From Terriglobia bacterium (lineage in GTDB: Bacteria > Acidobacteriota > Terriglobia > Terriglobales > Acidobacteriaceae): DNA of 64,000 bases. Below are positions 1 through 9,942 of the stretch, piece after piece; the first letter of the stretch is position 1; each line of letters opens with the position of its first letter. The DNA lies in NCBI GenBank assembly GCA_020073495.1, contig JAIQFD010000004.1, forward strand, positions 1 through 64,000. The letters are read 5' to 3'. Position numbers and translations under genes: made by a program. The notes below the pieces were generated by a model, which saw nothing but the letters and a program-made list of their open reading frames with translations, was not told the DNA's origin and made no database searches.

Positions 1-106
1 TCATGACGACAGGGCGTTTGACAGCCAGGGAATCTCCTTCACGGAGACTGTGTGCACCAGCCCTCGCCAAGTAAAGCAAATTAGAGCCCAGTTGCGATTC
101 CTCCAT
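1..106 (-). CDS. N-terminal fragment of an unidentified protein, cut by the window edge
   Basis: Reading the minus strand from an ATG at 106 gives 35 open codons that run off the left edge. The N-terminus is MEESQLGSNLLYLARAGAHS. A purine-rich stretch (GGGAAGGA) lies just upstream, though only three bases from the ATG, so the start is plausible but not proven. I do not recognise the family from this short piece. It would be transcribed away from the rest of the window. Confidence 0.4.
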   Translation of the reverse strand, partial: MEESQLGSNLLYLARAGAHSLREGDSLAVKRPVVM

Positions 107-214
107 CGGTCCTTCCCGATTTGGAACCCTCAAACCGACAGGCGCGCTTGGGCCGCCCTGAAAACCTGCTCGGATTCAGTGCTATGACGAGCACGATGCG
201 GAGTCCTTACGCCG

Positions 215-246
215 AGCTGGCGAAAAATCCTCTTCTCACCAGTTAC
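215..246 (+). repeat. Palindromic repeat unit R1
   Basis: The left arm AGCTGGCGA and right arm TCACCAGTTAC flank the core AAAAATCCTCTTC. It is one of seven related units in this window (the others are at 851, 1367, 1432, two split by IS1111-type elements, and one split by the IS1595 element). Confidence 0.6.
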
Positions 247-403
247 ACTTCTCTGGGTATCAACCCCAAAGGGTCGCACTGTCTACAACGATTCAGTCAC
301 GACGATCAAGGGTCCACAAGGCGTCACACTGAGTTGTGGGCCACATCACCGAACCTTGGATATAGCAGGAACAGAATATGAATGAAACGCGGTGGGGTGC
401 TGT

Positions 404-721
404 ATGGTGGCAAAGTGTGCCAACCCGTCGTGTTCCAGAACGTTCCATTACCTTGCGGAAGGAAGACTTTTTCGACTCGAGGCCGACCCGGCTTTTAGCT
501 TGTCCGACAATCCAACTTTTGACGACTCCAGGATCGTGGAATACTTTTGGCTCTGTGATGCTTGCTCGACCTCGATGACATTACGTCTCGATGACGAGGG
601 CAAAGTGGCTGCTAAACCACCAGAGCCTGCTGCAGATAATCCTCGAGACTCGGCCATCATCTCTCGGCACAAGAACATGCTTCTCAGGAGCGTCGGTACC
701 CCTCGCAAGACGGCATCGTAG
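404..721 (+). CDS. Small zinc-ribbon protein of unknown function
   Basis: A 105-residue protein. The start at 404 (MVAKCANPSC) is preferred because the first cysteine pair follows at once. Two cysteine pairs, C5-x4-C10 near the N-terminus and CDAC near residues 47-50, look like one zinc-binding ribbon formed by distant knuckles. The C-terminal third is charged and probably disordered. There is no signal peptide or membrane segment, so it is probably cytoplasmic. It stands alone between two palindromic repeats. I do not know a function. The cysteine spacing supports a real gene; the ribosome-binding site is weak. Confidence 0.6.
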   Translation: MVAKCANPSCSRTFHYLAEGRLFRLEADPAFSLSDNPTFDDSRIVEYFWLCDACSTSMTLRLDDEGKVAAKPPEPAADNPRDSAIISRHKNMLLRSVGTPRKTAS

Positions 722-850
722 GCCTCTGCGTCGCACCATCGCGCAGCTCTAGTCGGACGTTGAACCCGAGCGATGTACGATCAGGAGGCTTGCGACTTCC
801 GCGACTAGCGCTGTGGGGTTGTTCGGGCACTGTGTTCCAGGAACACGAGC

Positions 851-883
851 TAACTGTTGCGAAATCCTCTTATCACCAGTTAC
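851..883 (+). repeat. Palindromic repeat unit R2
   Basis: Begins TAACTG and ends CAGTTAC, a perfect 6-bp inverted pair, around the core GCGAAATCCTCTTATCAC. It matches R1 over the AATCCTCTT and CACCAGTTAC parts. Confidence 0.65.
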
Positions 884-921
884 GGCAGGGACGGTCCGTG
901 GCCCGCCCGTCATCGTGAATT

Positions 922-938
922 CCCCGCCGAAGGCGGGG
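922..938. terminator. Short GC hairpin upstream of the STAS gene
   Basis: CCCCGCC, a GAA loop, then GGCGGGG form a 7-bp stem. No T-run follows, so it may be a structural or regulatory hairpin rather than a terminator. Confidence 0.3.
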
Positions 939-984
939 GAGCGTATGCTTGATAACAACACGCGAGATTCGAGGGAGGATTTCT

Positions 985-1344
985 ATGCCACTTCAGTTGA
1001 GTACCCGCAACAAGGGCGGTGCTGTAATCGTTGATTGCAGCGGGAGACTAGTGCACGGAGAAGAGACATCTGCGCTGCGCGAGATGGTGGGCAATCTGAT
1101 CAGCCAGCACCGTCAAATCGTCCTCAATTTCGCCGACGTGACTTACATGGACAGCAGCGGCCTGGGTTTGCTCGTCTCCCTGCACGCCTCGGCGCAAAAG
1201 GCCGGGGCCGTGATAAAGCTGGCCGCGCTTAACGCCAACATCGAAGATCTGTTGCAGTTGACCCGAGTGGCCATGGTCCTGGAGATCGCCAAGAGTGCGG
1301 ACGAGGCGGCGGCCAGTTTCGCAGTAGCGACGGCACTTCCGTAG
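985..1344 (+). CDS. STAS-domain anti-sigma factor antagonist
   Basis: A 119-residue single-domain protein of the SpoIIAA/RsbV type. Residues 55-62 (MDSSGLGL) form the conserved phosphoserine loop, with Ser57 or Ser58 as the expected phosphoacceptor. In this family the unphosphorylated form binds an anti-sigma kinase and frees the sigma factor. The start at 985 is chosen over an in-frame upstream ATG because GAGGGAGGA lies 5-6 bases before it. No partner kinase or phosphatase gene is adjacent, so the partner must be encoded elsewhere. Confidence 0.9.
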   Translation: MPLQLSTRNKGGAVIVDCSGRLVHGEETSALREMVGNLISQHRQIVLNFADVTYMDSSGLGLLVSLHASAQKAGAVIKLAALNANIEDLLQLTRVAMVLEIAKSADEAAASFAVATALP

Positions 1345-1366
1345 GAGGCGTCCCTCCCGGTTAGCC

Positions 1367-1396
1367 TAACTGGCGATAAATCCACTTAGCACCAGT
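1367..1396 (+). repeat. Palindromic repeat unit R3, best intact example
   Basis: Left arm TAACTGGCGATAAATCC and right arm ACTTAGCACCAGTG, followed by a conserved tail TGCGCTTTTCCTTCGCC to about 1414. The same arms plus tail occur around the insertion points at 1999/3341 and 52535/54846. Confidence 0.7.
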
Positions 1397-1431
1397 GTGC
1401 GCTTTTCCTTCGCCTCCCGCTGGGGGGGGGG

Positions 1432-1463
1432 TAACTGGTGATATGGTCTATTCCCAACAGTTA
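1432..1463 (+). repeat. Palindromic repeat unit R4
   Basis: Begins TAACTGGTGATA and ends CAACAGTTAG, again with TAACTG/CAGTTA arms. It directly follows a run of ten G residues. Its core is the most diverged of the family. Confidence 0.55.
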
Positions 1464-1606
1464 GCGGCATCGCCTGCAGCTCCGCCGTCGGGCAGATAAG
1501 CCGGGAACGGACCGCCTACTAGACTACTTGCCCAAAGCCGCGCTGCCCGGACCACTCCCGTCACTTGGTCTCCGATTCCAAATGAACCTAGACTATCTCG
1601 TCAGAC

Positions 1607-1957
1607 ATGAGCAGCCCTGTGCCAGCCACGCCGGGCAGGCCCGAGTCCCAGCGAATAAAGCGACTCGCCGCGGGTCTTGGTGCAAGTTGGTGGGCCATCG
1701 CGCTCCTGCTCGCAATGCCGGAGGGTTCCCTGGGAAGAGCTGCGGTTGCGCTCGGCGTGGACGAGCGGCTCGGACCGGCCTTTGTGGGTCTTCTTGGCAT
1801 CGTCTCGCAGCTCATCTCCCTGTGGGTGTTCCAACAGGTGAGCGCTCGTCCCGCTGATCGTCTGAGCCGCCTCGCGCTCGTAGCGGCCGCTGTTTCCGTC
1901 GTCCTGTTGATCGTGTGTTCTGCGGTAGTCGTCGGCAATGTGCTGCAGGGCTGGTGA
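1607..1957 (+). CDS. Small integral membrane protein, unknown function
   Basis: A 116-residue protein with about three hydrophobic segments (near residues 25-45, 57-75 and 88-113) and a short hydrophilic N-terminus. The hydrophobic pattern and a plausible ATG support a gene, but no clear ribosome-binding site is visible and a long overlapping frame on the opposite strand has little to recommend it. It sits between repeat unit R4 and the first insertion element. Family not recognised. Confidence 0.4.
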   Translation: MSSPVPATPGRPESQRIKRLAAGLGASWWAIALLLAMPEGSLGRAAVALGVDERLGPAFVGLLGIVSQLISLWVFQQVSARPADRLSRLALVAAAVSVVLLIVCSAVVVGNVLQGW

Positions 1958-1988
1958 GACCCGTACCCACGTTGGCGTCTGTTTGCAT

Positions 1989-1999
1989 GACTGGCGATA
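1989..1999 (+). repeat. Left half of repeat unit R5, split by the first IS1111-type element
   Basis: GACTGGCGATA abuts the element at 1999/2000; the right half resumes at 3341. Joining the two halves restores GACTGGCGATA + AATCC, the same string as in R3. Confidence 0.65.
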
Positions 2000-2247
2000 T
2001 GCATGGTCCGCCGCGCGACTGCAAGAAGAAGAAGTCGAAGAACGAAAGTCAGTCTGCGCAAATGTATCCGGCCTCTTGGTGGAGATGGTCTCCGGGCCAT
2101 GATGAGTTCCGCGCGTGCCTGTCCTGGTAAATCCCGCGGTCGTGGAAGACCATTTATCGACCCAGGTTCTCGGGCACGCCGTTTGACGGTTCTTTCGTCC
2201 CTGCTGTTCTCCTCTGCAGACCTTGGTGGGAAAGCTTGTGGAACTGC
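2000..2247 (-). ncRNA. Putative guide (seek/bridge) RNA region of IS1111-type copy 1
   Basis: The non-coding region downstream of the transposase is long and mostly conserved between the copies; a block near 2025-2050 differs. In IS1111-type elements a short RNA that pairs with target and donor ends is made from the region after the transposase, whereas IS110-type elements have it before. The position fits, but I did not fold it or match guide loops to the target, so this is inference from location and conservation. Confidence 0.35.
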
Positions 2248-3275
2248 TTAGGCCGCCACGGTAGCGGCTCGGTACGGTTCGCCACTGGACAGCACGGCCC
2301 AGGTGATCCGGGCCAGCTTGTTGGCCATGGCGACGATCAGCACATTGCGCGGCGCTCGTGCCTCCAGCCCGTTCATCCACCTGCCGATCGGAGATTCCTC
2401 CCGCTTTAGGCGGAGAACTGCTGCCCGAGCGCCATGGATGAACATCTTGCGCAGGTATGGGTTTCCTCGCTTGCTGATGCCCAGCAGCTTGGGCTTGCCG
2501 CCGGTCGAGTACTGTCTCTCGGCACCAGACCGAGCCAGGCGGCAAACTCGCGTCCCTTGCCGAAGGCTGCACCGTTGCCGATGGCGGCGACCACGGCGGT
2601 CGCCACCAGCGGTCCGACGCCGGGGATCTGCCGCAGCCGCTGGCAGGCTGGATCGCTGGCGCAGATGCTCTCGATCTCGCTGCTCACGGACTCGATCTGT
2701 TGCTCGAGGTGCTTCCACTCCTGCCAGAGCGAGGCCAGCAGGCCGCGCATCCGAGGGGACAGATGCTGGTCGCCGTTCTCCAGAATCTCGGGCATCTGCC
2801 GCCGCACGGTGGCCGGCCCTTTGCAGAAGGTGAGGCCGCGCTCCAGCAGGAAAGCACGCATCTGGTTGATGACCGCGGTGCGGCGGCACACCAGACGCTC
2901 TCGCACCCGATGCAGCGCCTGCAGGTCGAGCTGATCGTCGGTCTTGATGGGCACGAAGCGCATGTTCTCGCGATCGACGGCTTCGGCGATCGCTTCGGCG
3001 TCCAGATAGTCGTTCTTGTTCGACTTTACGAAGGGTTTTACGAACTGTGCTGGGATGAGCCGAACGTCGTGGCCCTGCTGCGAGAGCGCCCAGCCCAGGA
3101 AATGCGACCCCGAGCAGGCTTCCAGCCCGATCAGGGATGGTTCCAGGTTCGCGGTGAAACTCAGAAGCTGCTGGCGGGAGAGCTTCTTCTTGAGGATCGC
3201 TTTGCCTCGTTCGCCAAGCGCCACCAGGTGGAAGGTTGTCTTGCCCAGGTCGATGCCGATGGAACGAATCTTCAT
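2248..3275 (-). CDS. IS110/IS1111-family transposase, split across two reading frames (copy 1)
   Basis: The start at 3275 (MKIRSIGIDLG) has AGGAGGA upstream. The N-terminal DEDD domain carries D9, E52, D89 and D92 (motif NDYLDAEA). The helix-hairpin-like region PGVGPLVATAV follows. Frame 1 reads to GLVPRD near 2520, where family members continue RQYSTGGK. That continuation, the C-terminal domain with the serine motif, lies in another frame and runs to a stop at 2248 (SKRGNPYLRKM, IHGARAAV). A -1 shift, or a 2-base skip, at CCGAGAGACAG joins them into about 342 residues. Copy 2 has the identical shift, so it is either an inherited lesion or programmed frameshifting. Confidence 0.8.
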
Positions 3276-3340
3276 GTCGATGGTCCTCCTGTCGTGCTCG
3301 ATCATCCCATCCGGCTGATCGAGCGGCGGACCATCTCATT

Positions 3341-3360
3341 AATCCTCTTCTCGCTAGTCT
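3341..3360 (+). repeat. Right half of repeat unit R5
   Basis: AATCCTCTTCTCGCTAGTCT, followed by GCGCTTTTCATTCGCC, matches the right arm and tail of R3. This is the flank that identifies the true right end of insertion copy 1. Confidence 0.65.
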
Positions 3361-3657
3361 GCGCTTTTCATTCGCCCCGTAGCACACCCGCCGAAGCCGC
3401 CGACACAATCAATCACAAGGGCCGGTGACCCGCAGCACCGACTGCCTCAACGGAAAAGAGGAGCATAGAGCGAGGGGCAGTGAGGTGTGCGCTATGTGTG
3501 CGATGGGCGCAATCCGATGCCTCGGTGGCGGGCAGTCGCAGCCCGAGGAACAGCGTTCATCAGCTGCGGAACCGCGAAGATCTTACTCCAACGCTTTTCA
3601 TACCCTTCATACATCCAGCATGCCCAGCGGTATGCCTTACTTCATAAGGAGAAACCA
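3341..3657. other. Gap between insertion element and malic enzyme
   Basis: 317 bases. The first 40 or so are the right half and tail of the palindromic repeat. The remainder is expected to hold the malic enzyme promoter, but I see no convincing -35/-10 pair or protein-coding signal. A longer in-frame extension of the malic enzyme frame starts inside this stretch but lacks coding character. Confidence 0.5.
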
Positions 3658-4974
<1,317 letters not shown>

Positions 4975-4997
4975 GATGGCATCGCGTTCGGAGTGAA

Positions 4998-5031
4998 GCG
5001 GCGCGTTCAACCAGCGCGCCGCGTCTTTTTT
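4998..5031 (+). terminator. Rho-independent terminator after maeB
   Basis: GCGGCGCG and CGCGCCGC form an 8-bp stem with a 9-base loop, followed by GTC and six T residues. Confidence 0.85.
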
Positions 5032-5125
5032 GTTCGTACCAGAGATCGCCCACTGGCGTGGCGTCGTCTGAGCAAGAAGTACGCAGAATACGGAACGATC
5101 CGGGCATGCCACCTCTCGACTCGAT

Positions 5126-5136
5126 GACTGGCGATA
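5126..5136 (+). repeat. Left half of repeat unit R6, split by the second IS1111-type element
   Basis: GACTGGCGATA abuts the left end of insertion copy 2; the right half continues at 6479. Confidence 0.65.
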
Positions 5137-5385
5137 TGCATGGTCCGCCGCGCGACTGCAAGAGGGAGAAGGTGAAGGAAGAAATTCAGTCTGCGCAAAT
5201 GTATCCGGCCTCTTGGTGGAGATGGTCTCCGGGCCATGATGAGTTCCGCGCGTGCCTGTCCTGGTAAATCCCGCGGTCGTGGAAGACCATTTATCGCCCC
5301 AGGTTCTCAGGTACGCCGTTTGACTGTTCTTTCGTCCTTGCTGTTCTCCTCTGCAGACCTTGGTGGGGAAAGCTTGTTGAACTGC
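5137..5385 (-). ncRNA. Putative guide RNA region of IS1111-type copy 2
   Basis: The counterpart of 2000-2247. Most of the region is identical between copies, but bases near 5163-5190 differ. If this is the guide RNA, part of the difference could reflect different targets. No folding was done. Confidence 0.35.
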
Positions 5386-6413
5386 TTAGGCCGCCACGGT
5401 GGCGGCTCGGTACTGTTCGCCGCTGGACAACACGGCCCAGGTGATCCGCGCCAGCTTGTTGGCCATGGCGACGATCAGCACATTGCGCGGCGCCCTGGCC
5501 TCCAGCCCGTTCATCCACCTGCCGATCGGAGATTCCTCCCGCTTTAGGCGGAGAACTGCTGCCCGAGCGCCATGGATGAACATCTTGCGCAGGTATGGGT
5601 TTCCTCGCTTGCTGATGCCCAGCAGGTTGGGCTTGCCGCCGGTCGAGTACTGTCTCTCGGCACCAGACCGAGCCAGGCGGCAAACTCGCGTCCCTTGCCG
5701 AAGGCTGCACCGTTGCCGATGGCGGCGACCACGGCGGTGGCCACCAGCGGTCCGACGCCGGGGATCTGCCGCAGCCGCTGGCAGGCTGGATCGCTGGCGC
5801 AGATGCTCTCGATCTCGCCGCTGAGAGAGCCGATCTGTTCTTCCAGTTGCTTCCACTCCTGCCACAGCGAGGCCAGCAGGCCGCGCATCCGAGGGGACAG
5901 ATGCTGGTCGCCGTTCTCCAGGATCTCGGGCATCTGCCGCCGCACGGTGGCCGGCCCTTTGCAGAAGGTGAGGCCGCGCTCCAGCAGGAAAGCACGCATC
6001 TGGTTGATGACCGCGGTGCGGCGGCACACCAGACGCTCTCGCACCCGATGCAGCGCCTGCAGGTCGAGCTGATCGTCGGTCTTGATGGGCACGAAGCGCA
6101 TGTTCTCGCGATCGACCGCTTCCGCGATCGCCTCGGCATCCAGGTAGTCGTTCTTGTTCGACTTTACGAAGGGTTTTACGAACTGTGCTGGGATCAGGCG
6201 CACGTCGTGGCCTTGCAGGGAAAGCGCTCGGCCCAGAAAATGCGATCCCGAGCAGGCTTCTAGCCCCATCAGGGATGGTTGCAGGTTCGCGGTGAAACTC
6301 AGAAGCTGCTGGCGGGAGAACTTCTTCTTGAGGATCGCTTTGCCTCGTTCGCCAAGCGCCACCAGGTGGAAGGTTGTCTTGCCCAGGTCGATGCCGATGG
6401 AACGAATCTTCAT
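5386..6413 (-). CDS. IS110/IS1111-family transposase, split across two reading frames (copy 2)
   Basis: It has the same DEDD residues and the same frame change near 5649-5660 as copy 1. Over the roughly 290 bases encoding the shifted C-terminal part the copies differ at nine bases. In the shifted frame only two change an amino acid (Pro to Gln near the C-terminus and Lys to Asn after GGKP). That pattern suggests the downstream frame has been kept functional since the copies diverged, which argues for programmed frameshifting or a two-part protein. The sample is small. Confidence 0.8.
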
Positions 6414-6478
6414 GTCGATGGTCCTCCTGTCGTGCTCGATCATCCCATCCGGCTGATCGAGCGGCGGACCATCTCATT

Positions 6479-6500
6479 AATCCCCTTATCACCGGTTATC
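6479..6500 (+). repeat. Right half of repeat unit R6
   Basis: AATCCCCTTATCACCGGTTA is the right arm of the palindrome; joined to 5126-5136 it restores an intact unit. The phoB promoter lies about 50 bp further on. Confidence 0.65.
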
Positions 6501-6549
6501 GCTGCCCTTAGAGCGCTTTGGCTTCCACCGATTACCGGGAACGACGGCG

Positions 6550-6584
6550 TTGTAACCGTCCTGTAACCTGCCACCAGCTACAAT
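6550..6584 (+). promoter_or_regulatory. Pho box and -10 element of phoB
   Basis: The direct repeat TTGTAAC-CGTC-CTGTAAC (11-bp period) is followed 11 bp later by TACAAT. This is the geometry of PhoB-activated promoters, with the repeat replacing the -35 box. The start site expected 6-7 bases after TACAAT falls on or next to the GTG start codon at 6591, so the transcript is probably leaderless. Confidence 0.75.
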
Positions 6585-6590
6585 AATGCC

Positions 6591-7283
6591 GTGAAGCAAT
6601 CCATCTTCCTGATGGAAGACGACGCCGACATTGCGCGCCTGGTGCGCCACCATCTGGAGTCGGCGGGCTTCGCCGTCCGCGTCTATCCCGGCACCACCGG
6701 CCTGCTGCCCGACGCGGAAAAGGACCACCCTGCCCTGTTCGTGCTCGACATCATGGTGCCGGGCGGCGACGGCCTCGAAGTCTGCCGCCGCATCCGCCAG
6801 TCGGCGATCCTGGCGCCCACCCCCGTCATCTTCCTCACCGCCAAGTCGAGCGAGGCGGACCGCGTGGTCGGCCTGGAACTGGGCGCCGACGACTACATCA
6901 CCAAGCCCTTCAGCCCGCGCGAGATGGTGGCCCGGGTCAAGGCCGTGCTGCGGCGCTTCGAGCGCCCGCTCGCCCCCTCCGTGGTCAAAGTCGGAGACCT
7001 GGAGATCGACAGCGGCGCCATGATCCTGAGCGTGCGCGGCAAGACGGTGGAGACCACCGCCACCGAGTTCCGCCTGCTGGAATACATGGCGCGGCACGTG
7101 GGACGGGTATTCACCCGCGACCAGTTGCTCGACGCCGTCTGGCGCGACACTTCCTACGTCACCCCGCGCTCGGTGGACGTGTACGTGCGCCGCATCCGGG
7201 AGAAGATCGAGCGCGACCCCGAGAGCCCCCGCCACCTGAAGACGGTGCGCGGCGCGGGCTATCGCTTCGAGGCGCCCCGTTGA
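6591..7283 (+). CDS. phoB: Phosphate-regulon response regulator (OmpR/PhoB family)
   Basis: A 230-residue regulator. The receiver domain has the acidic pair D10-D11, phosphoacceptor D53, T83 and K105 (ITKPF). A winged-helix DNA-binding domain spans about residues 130-228 and ends RTVRGAGYRFE. Initiation is at GTG with no Shine-Dalgarno sequence, in keeping with a leaderless mRNA. Its stop overlaps the kinase start (TTGA). The Pho box upstream implies autoregulation. Position at the head of a pst cluster supports the PhoB assignment over other OmpR-type regulators. Confidence 0.93.
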   Translation: MKQSIFLMEDDADIARLVRHHLESAGFAVRVYPGTTGLLPDAEKDHPALFVLDIMVPGGDGLEVCRRIRQSAILAPTPVIFLTAKSSEADRVVGLELGADDYITKPFSPREMVARVKAVLRRFERPLAPSVVKVGDLEIDSGAMILSVRGKTVETTATEFRLLEYMARHVGRVFTRDQLLDAVWRDTSYVTPRSVDVYVRRIREKIERDPESPRHLKTVRGAGYRFEAPR

Positions 7284-9004
7284 AGAAACGGATCTTCTTC
7301 AAGCTGCTGGCCGCCTTCGTGGTGGTGATCGCCGTGGCCACCATCATCCTCGACATCACCATCCGCAGCGCCTGGGAGCAGTCGCTCAGTTCCGAGATCG
7401 AGAAATCCATGATCGAGAAGACGCGGATGTTCGCCCACCGCGTCGGATCCGATCACGCCACGCCCATCCAGCGACTGGTGGATGAAGCGGCCAAGGCAGG
7501 CGACGTCCGCGCCACCGTGATCGAGACCTCGGGCAAGGTGCTGGCCGATTCCGAAGCAAAGGCATCCGAGATGGAGAACCACGCCACGCGTCCGGAGTTC
7601 ATCGTGGCGCTGCGCGGCGGTACCGGATCGTCGCGGCGCTGGAGCCACACCGTCCGCGTGGACTTCTTGTACGTCGCCGTGCCCATCCCGGGCGGCGCGG
7701 TGCGGCTGGCCTATCCCCTCTCCGCCATCCAGCAGACCACCAAAACGGTCCGCGAGACGTTGCTGCGGAGCTCGCTGCTGGCGCTGCTGGTGGCCATCGT
7801 GCTTTCCGGTTTCGCCGCGGAATCGGTGGCGCGGCGGCTGCGCCGCATCGTGGCCTTCGCCGGCCGCGTCGCCGCCGGCGACCTCTCCGCCCGTATCACG
7901 GATTACGGCTCCGACGAGATCTCGCAGGTCGCCTCCGCGCTCGACGCCACCGCGCGCAAGCTCCAGCAATCTTTTGACCAGGTTGAGAGCAGCCGCGCCG
8001 AGCTGGAGACGCTGCTGAACAGCATGCAGGACGCGGTCATCGCCGTTTCCTCGGAGAAGAAAGTGCAATGGGCGAACGGGCTCCTGTACCGCTACGTCGC
8101 GGGGGCGGTGCGCCTGGGCGCGCCCGTGGTCGAGACGGTGCGCGACCCCGAGTTCCTGCGCGCCGTCGAGGAGGCCTTGCAGACGCGGACCGTGCGTACC
8201 GTGCGCAGCAGTTCGCTCGTCCCGGGAAAAACCTTTCACGTGACCGCGGCTCCCATGCTGGGCGGGGGCGTGGTGGCCGTGCTGCACGATCTGACGGAAG
8301 TCGAGCGGGTGGAAAAGACGCGGCGCGATTTCATCGCCAATGTCTCCCACGAGCTGCGCACGCCCCTGACCTCCATCCAGGGCTACGCCGAGACAATGCT
8401 CGATCCGGCGACCGACGCCGGCCACGCCCGCCAGTTCCTGGAGATCATCCACAAGAACGCGGCGCGCATGACCCGCCTGACCGAAGACCTGCTGACGCTG
8501 GCGCGCGTCGAGTCGGGGGAAAAAGAGTTCGCCTTCGCCGCCGTGCCCGCCTCGCAGTTGCTGCGTGACGCGCTGCAAAACTTCCGCGAGATCGCGCGCT
8601 CCCGCGGCGTGGAGCTAGCCATCGAGGAAGGCACGGACCGCTGTGTCTCCGCCGATGTCGATGCCATCCACCAGGTGCTGGCCAACCTGGTGGACAACGC
8701 GCTCAAGTACGGAGGCAGCGGCGGCAGTGTCCTGCTGGGCGCGCGCGAGGCCGGGAACTCCGTGGAGTTCTACGTCCGCGATCTCGGGGCAGGGATCGCC
8801 TCCGAACACCTGCCGCGCCTGTTCGAGCGCTTTTACCGCGTTGACAAGGCGCGCTCGCGCGAGTCCGGTGGCACCGGCCTGGGGCTGGCCATCGCCAAGC
8901 ACATCATCCTGGCCCACGGCGGCGCCATCCGCGCCGAGAGCCGCCTGGGACACGGCTCCACCTTCCTCTTTACCCTGCCCGCCGCCCAAGCCGCCGTCGC
9001 CTGA
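7280..9004 (+). CDS. phoR: Phosphate-regulon sensor histidine kinase
   Basis: A 574-residue membrane kinase starting at TTG overlapping the phoB stop. The order is TM1 (about 8-28), an extracytoplasmic domain of about 130 residues, TM2 (about 163-183), HAMP (about 184-235), a PAS-like region (about 240-340), a HisKA domain with H357 in FIANVSHELRTPLTS, and an ATPase domain with the N box (NLVDNALKYGG) and G2 box (GTGLGLAI). It phosphorylates PhoB when phosphate is short. The sizeable extracytoplasmic domain is unlike E. coli PhoR but like that of Gram-positive PhoR. Confidence 0.93.
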   Translation: MKKRIFFKLLAAFVVVIAVATIILDITIRSAWEQSLSSEIEKSMIEKTRMFAHRVGSDHATPIQRLVDEAAKAGDVRATVIETSGKVLADSEAKASEMENHATRPEFIVALRGGTGSSRRWSHTVRVDFLYVAVPIPGGAVRLAYPLSAIQQTTKTVRETLLRSSLLALLVAIVLSGFAAESVARRLRRIVAFAGRVAAGDLSARITDYGSDEISQVASALDATARKLQQSFDQVESSRAELETLLNSMQDAVIAVSSEKKVQWANGLLYRYVAGAVRLGAPVVETVRDPEFLRAVEEALQTRTVRTVRSSSLVPGKTFHVTAAPMLGGGVVAVLHDLTEVERVEKTRRDFIANVSHELRTPLTSIQGYAETMLDPATDAGHARQFLEIIHKNAARMTRLTEDLLTLARVESGEKEFAFAAVPASQLLRDALQNFREIARSRGVELAIEEGTDRCVSADVDAIHQVLANLVDNALKYGGSGGSVLLGAREAGNSVEFYVRDLGAGIASEHLPRLFERFYRVDKARSRESGGTGLGLAIAKHIILAHGGAIRAESRLGHGSTFLFTLPAAQAAVA

Positions 9005-9188
9005 GCGTTCTTCCTCTGTGCGCCTTTGTGTTCACCTGCGTGTCCTCTGCGGTGACGTTTTCAATTACCCGATTCCCCGATTTCCCAATTACTCAATTCT
9101 TACCCGAGACTCCTTCACCTGATATTCATCCTCGATTCATCCCCTCGTAACCGGGTGGCGCCAGACTGTAAGCCATTGGAGGTGTGCC

Positions 9189-9920
9189 GTGGCCAGCCCG
9201 AAGCAGAATCACGAGATCCAGGATTCCGAACATACCCAGCTCGTAGCCATGACGCTGCGTGCGTGCCAACTGGCCAAGTCGGCGGTGGCCAACGCGGCCG
9301 ACGGCCTGGCCAAGCGGTCCGCGGCCCCGTTCCGCGCCGTGGCGGACGCCGAGCGCCAACTCGATCAGTTGGACCGCGAGCTCGACGAACGCGTGACCTT
9401 CGCCGTTAGCCGCGTCTCGCCGGAGCAGGCCCGCGAGCTGCTCGCTTGCATGAAATTCATGATCGACCTGGAGCGCATCGGGGACCTGGTGAGCAGCATG
9501 GTGGGGCGGGCCGAGGCCATCGGCAGCCGCATCGAGATGGATGACGTGAGCGACCTGATACGCATGTGCAGCGTGCTCGAGAAGATGCTGGTCGATGTGT
9601 ACGAGGCGTTCTCGCGGCGCGACGTGGACTGCGCCGTCTCCGTGCTGCGCACCGACGCCGAACTCGACCGCCTGCGCAACTTGATGCACATCCGCCACGT
9701 GGAGCGGCCCGAGGGCAGCGGCGGCACCGAAGGCGTCCAGGTGCTGTTCATGGCCCAGGCGCTGGAGCGCGCCGGCGACCATGCCAAAAACATGGCGGAG
9801 GAGGTCTGCCACTTCGTCACCGGCCACACCGTCCGTCACATCCTGAAAATGCACGGCAAGAGCGCGGAGCAGATGTTCCTCGATTACCTGCGCGACAAGC
9901 AGGCGCGTGCTGCCGAGTAG
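9189..9920 (+). CDS. phoU: PhoU-family phosphate signalling protein, first copy
   Basis: 243 residues, all-helical, with the PhoU repeat signatures FMIDLERIGDLVSSMVGRA and ALERAGDHAKNMAEEVCHFV. PhoU links the Pst transporter to PhoR and dampens signalling when phosphate is plentiful. The GTG start at 9189 follows GGAGGT. It is separated from phoR by about 180 bases of low-complexity sequence rich in short GATTCCC/AATTAC runs, and it ends just before the pstS Pho box. A second, shorter PhoU closes the pst operon, so the two may act at different steps. Confidence 0.9.
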   Translation: MASPKQNHEIQDSEHTQLVAMTLRACQLAKSAVANAADGLAKRSAAPFRAVADAERQLDQLDRELDERVTFAVSRVSPEQARELLACMKFMIDLERIGDLVSSMVGRAEAIGSRIEMDDVSDLIRMCSVLEKMLVDVYEAFSRRDVDCAVSVLRTDAELDRLRNLMHIRHVERPEGSGGTEGVQVLFMAQALERAGDHAKNMAEEVCHFVTGHTVRHILKMHGKSAEQMFLDYLRDKQARAAE

Positions 9921-9942
9921 CGTTCACCGGAATTTCACTGCC

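Larger units (their letters stand above)
2000..3340 (-). mobile_element. IS110-family (IS1111 subgroup) element, copy 1
   Basis: A 1341-bp element whose limits come from comparing the two copies and rebuilding the empty repeat. Sub-terminal inverted repeats ATGGTCCGCCGC lie about 3 bp inside the left end and 6-7 bp inside the right end. Sub-terminal repeats with unequal outer tails are the hallmark of the IS1111 subgroup. No target duplication is seen, as expected. The transposase reads leftwards, leaving about 248 non-coding bases after it and 65 before it. It is inserted inside repeat unit R5. By hand alignment it is roughly 95% identical to copy 2. Confidence 0.85.
5137..6478 (-). mobile_element. 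IS110-family (IS1111 subgroup) element, copy 2
   Basis: A 1342-bp second copy in the same orientation as copy 1, with the same ATGGTCCGCCGC sub-terminal repeats and the same insertion point within a palindromic repeat (GATA/AATCC). It differs from copy 1 by scattered substitutions and one inserted G near the transposase stop. The divergence clusters in three short blocks, so the copies are not a recent duplication. Together the copies bracket maeB like a composite element. Confidence 0.85.

Noticed and set aside
121-381. Open frame of 86 codons before the zinc-ribbon gene
   Set aside because: Starts at TTG, has no ribosome-binding site and runs through palindromic repeat R1; the residue pattern is not protein-like.
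1367-1463. Integron attC sites
   Set aside because: GCCTAAC resembles one attC core box, but no matching GTTRRRY partner is found in the units, and no integron integrase is present in the window.
1588-2572. Long minus-strand open frames overlapping the small membrane protein and IS copy 1
   Set aside because: Arg/Ser/Pro-rich composition typical of a GC-rich shadow frame; part of it is the IS tail read through its end.
3487-3657. N-terminal extension of the malic enzyme
   Set aside because: The family starts at the [13 protein letters not shown] position, which has an AAGGAGA ribosome-binding site; the extension lacks coding character.
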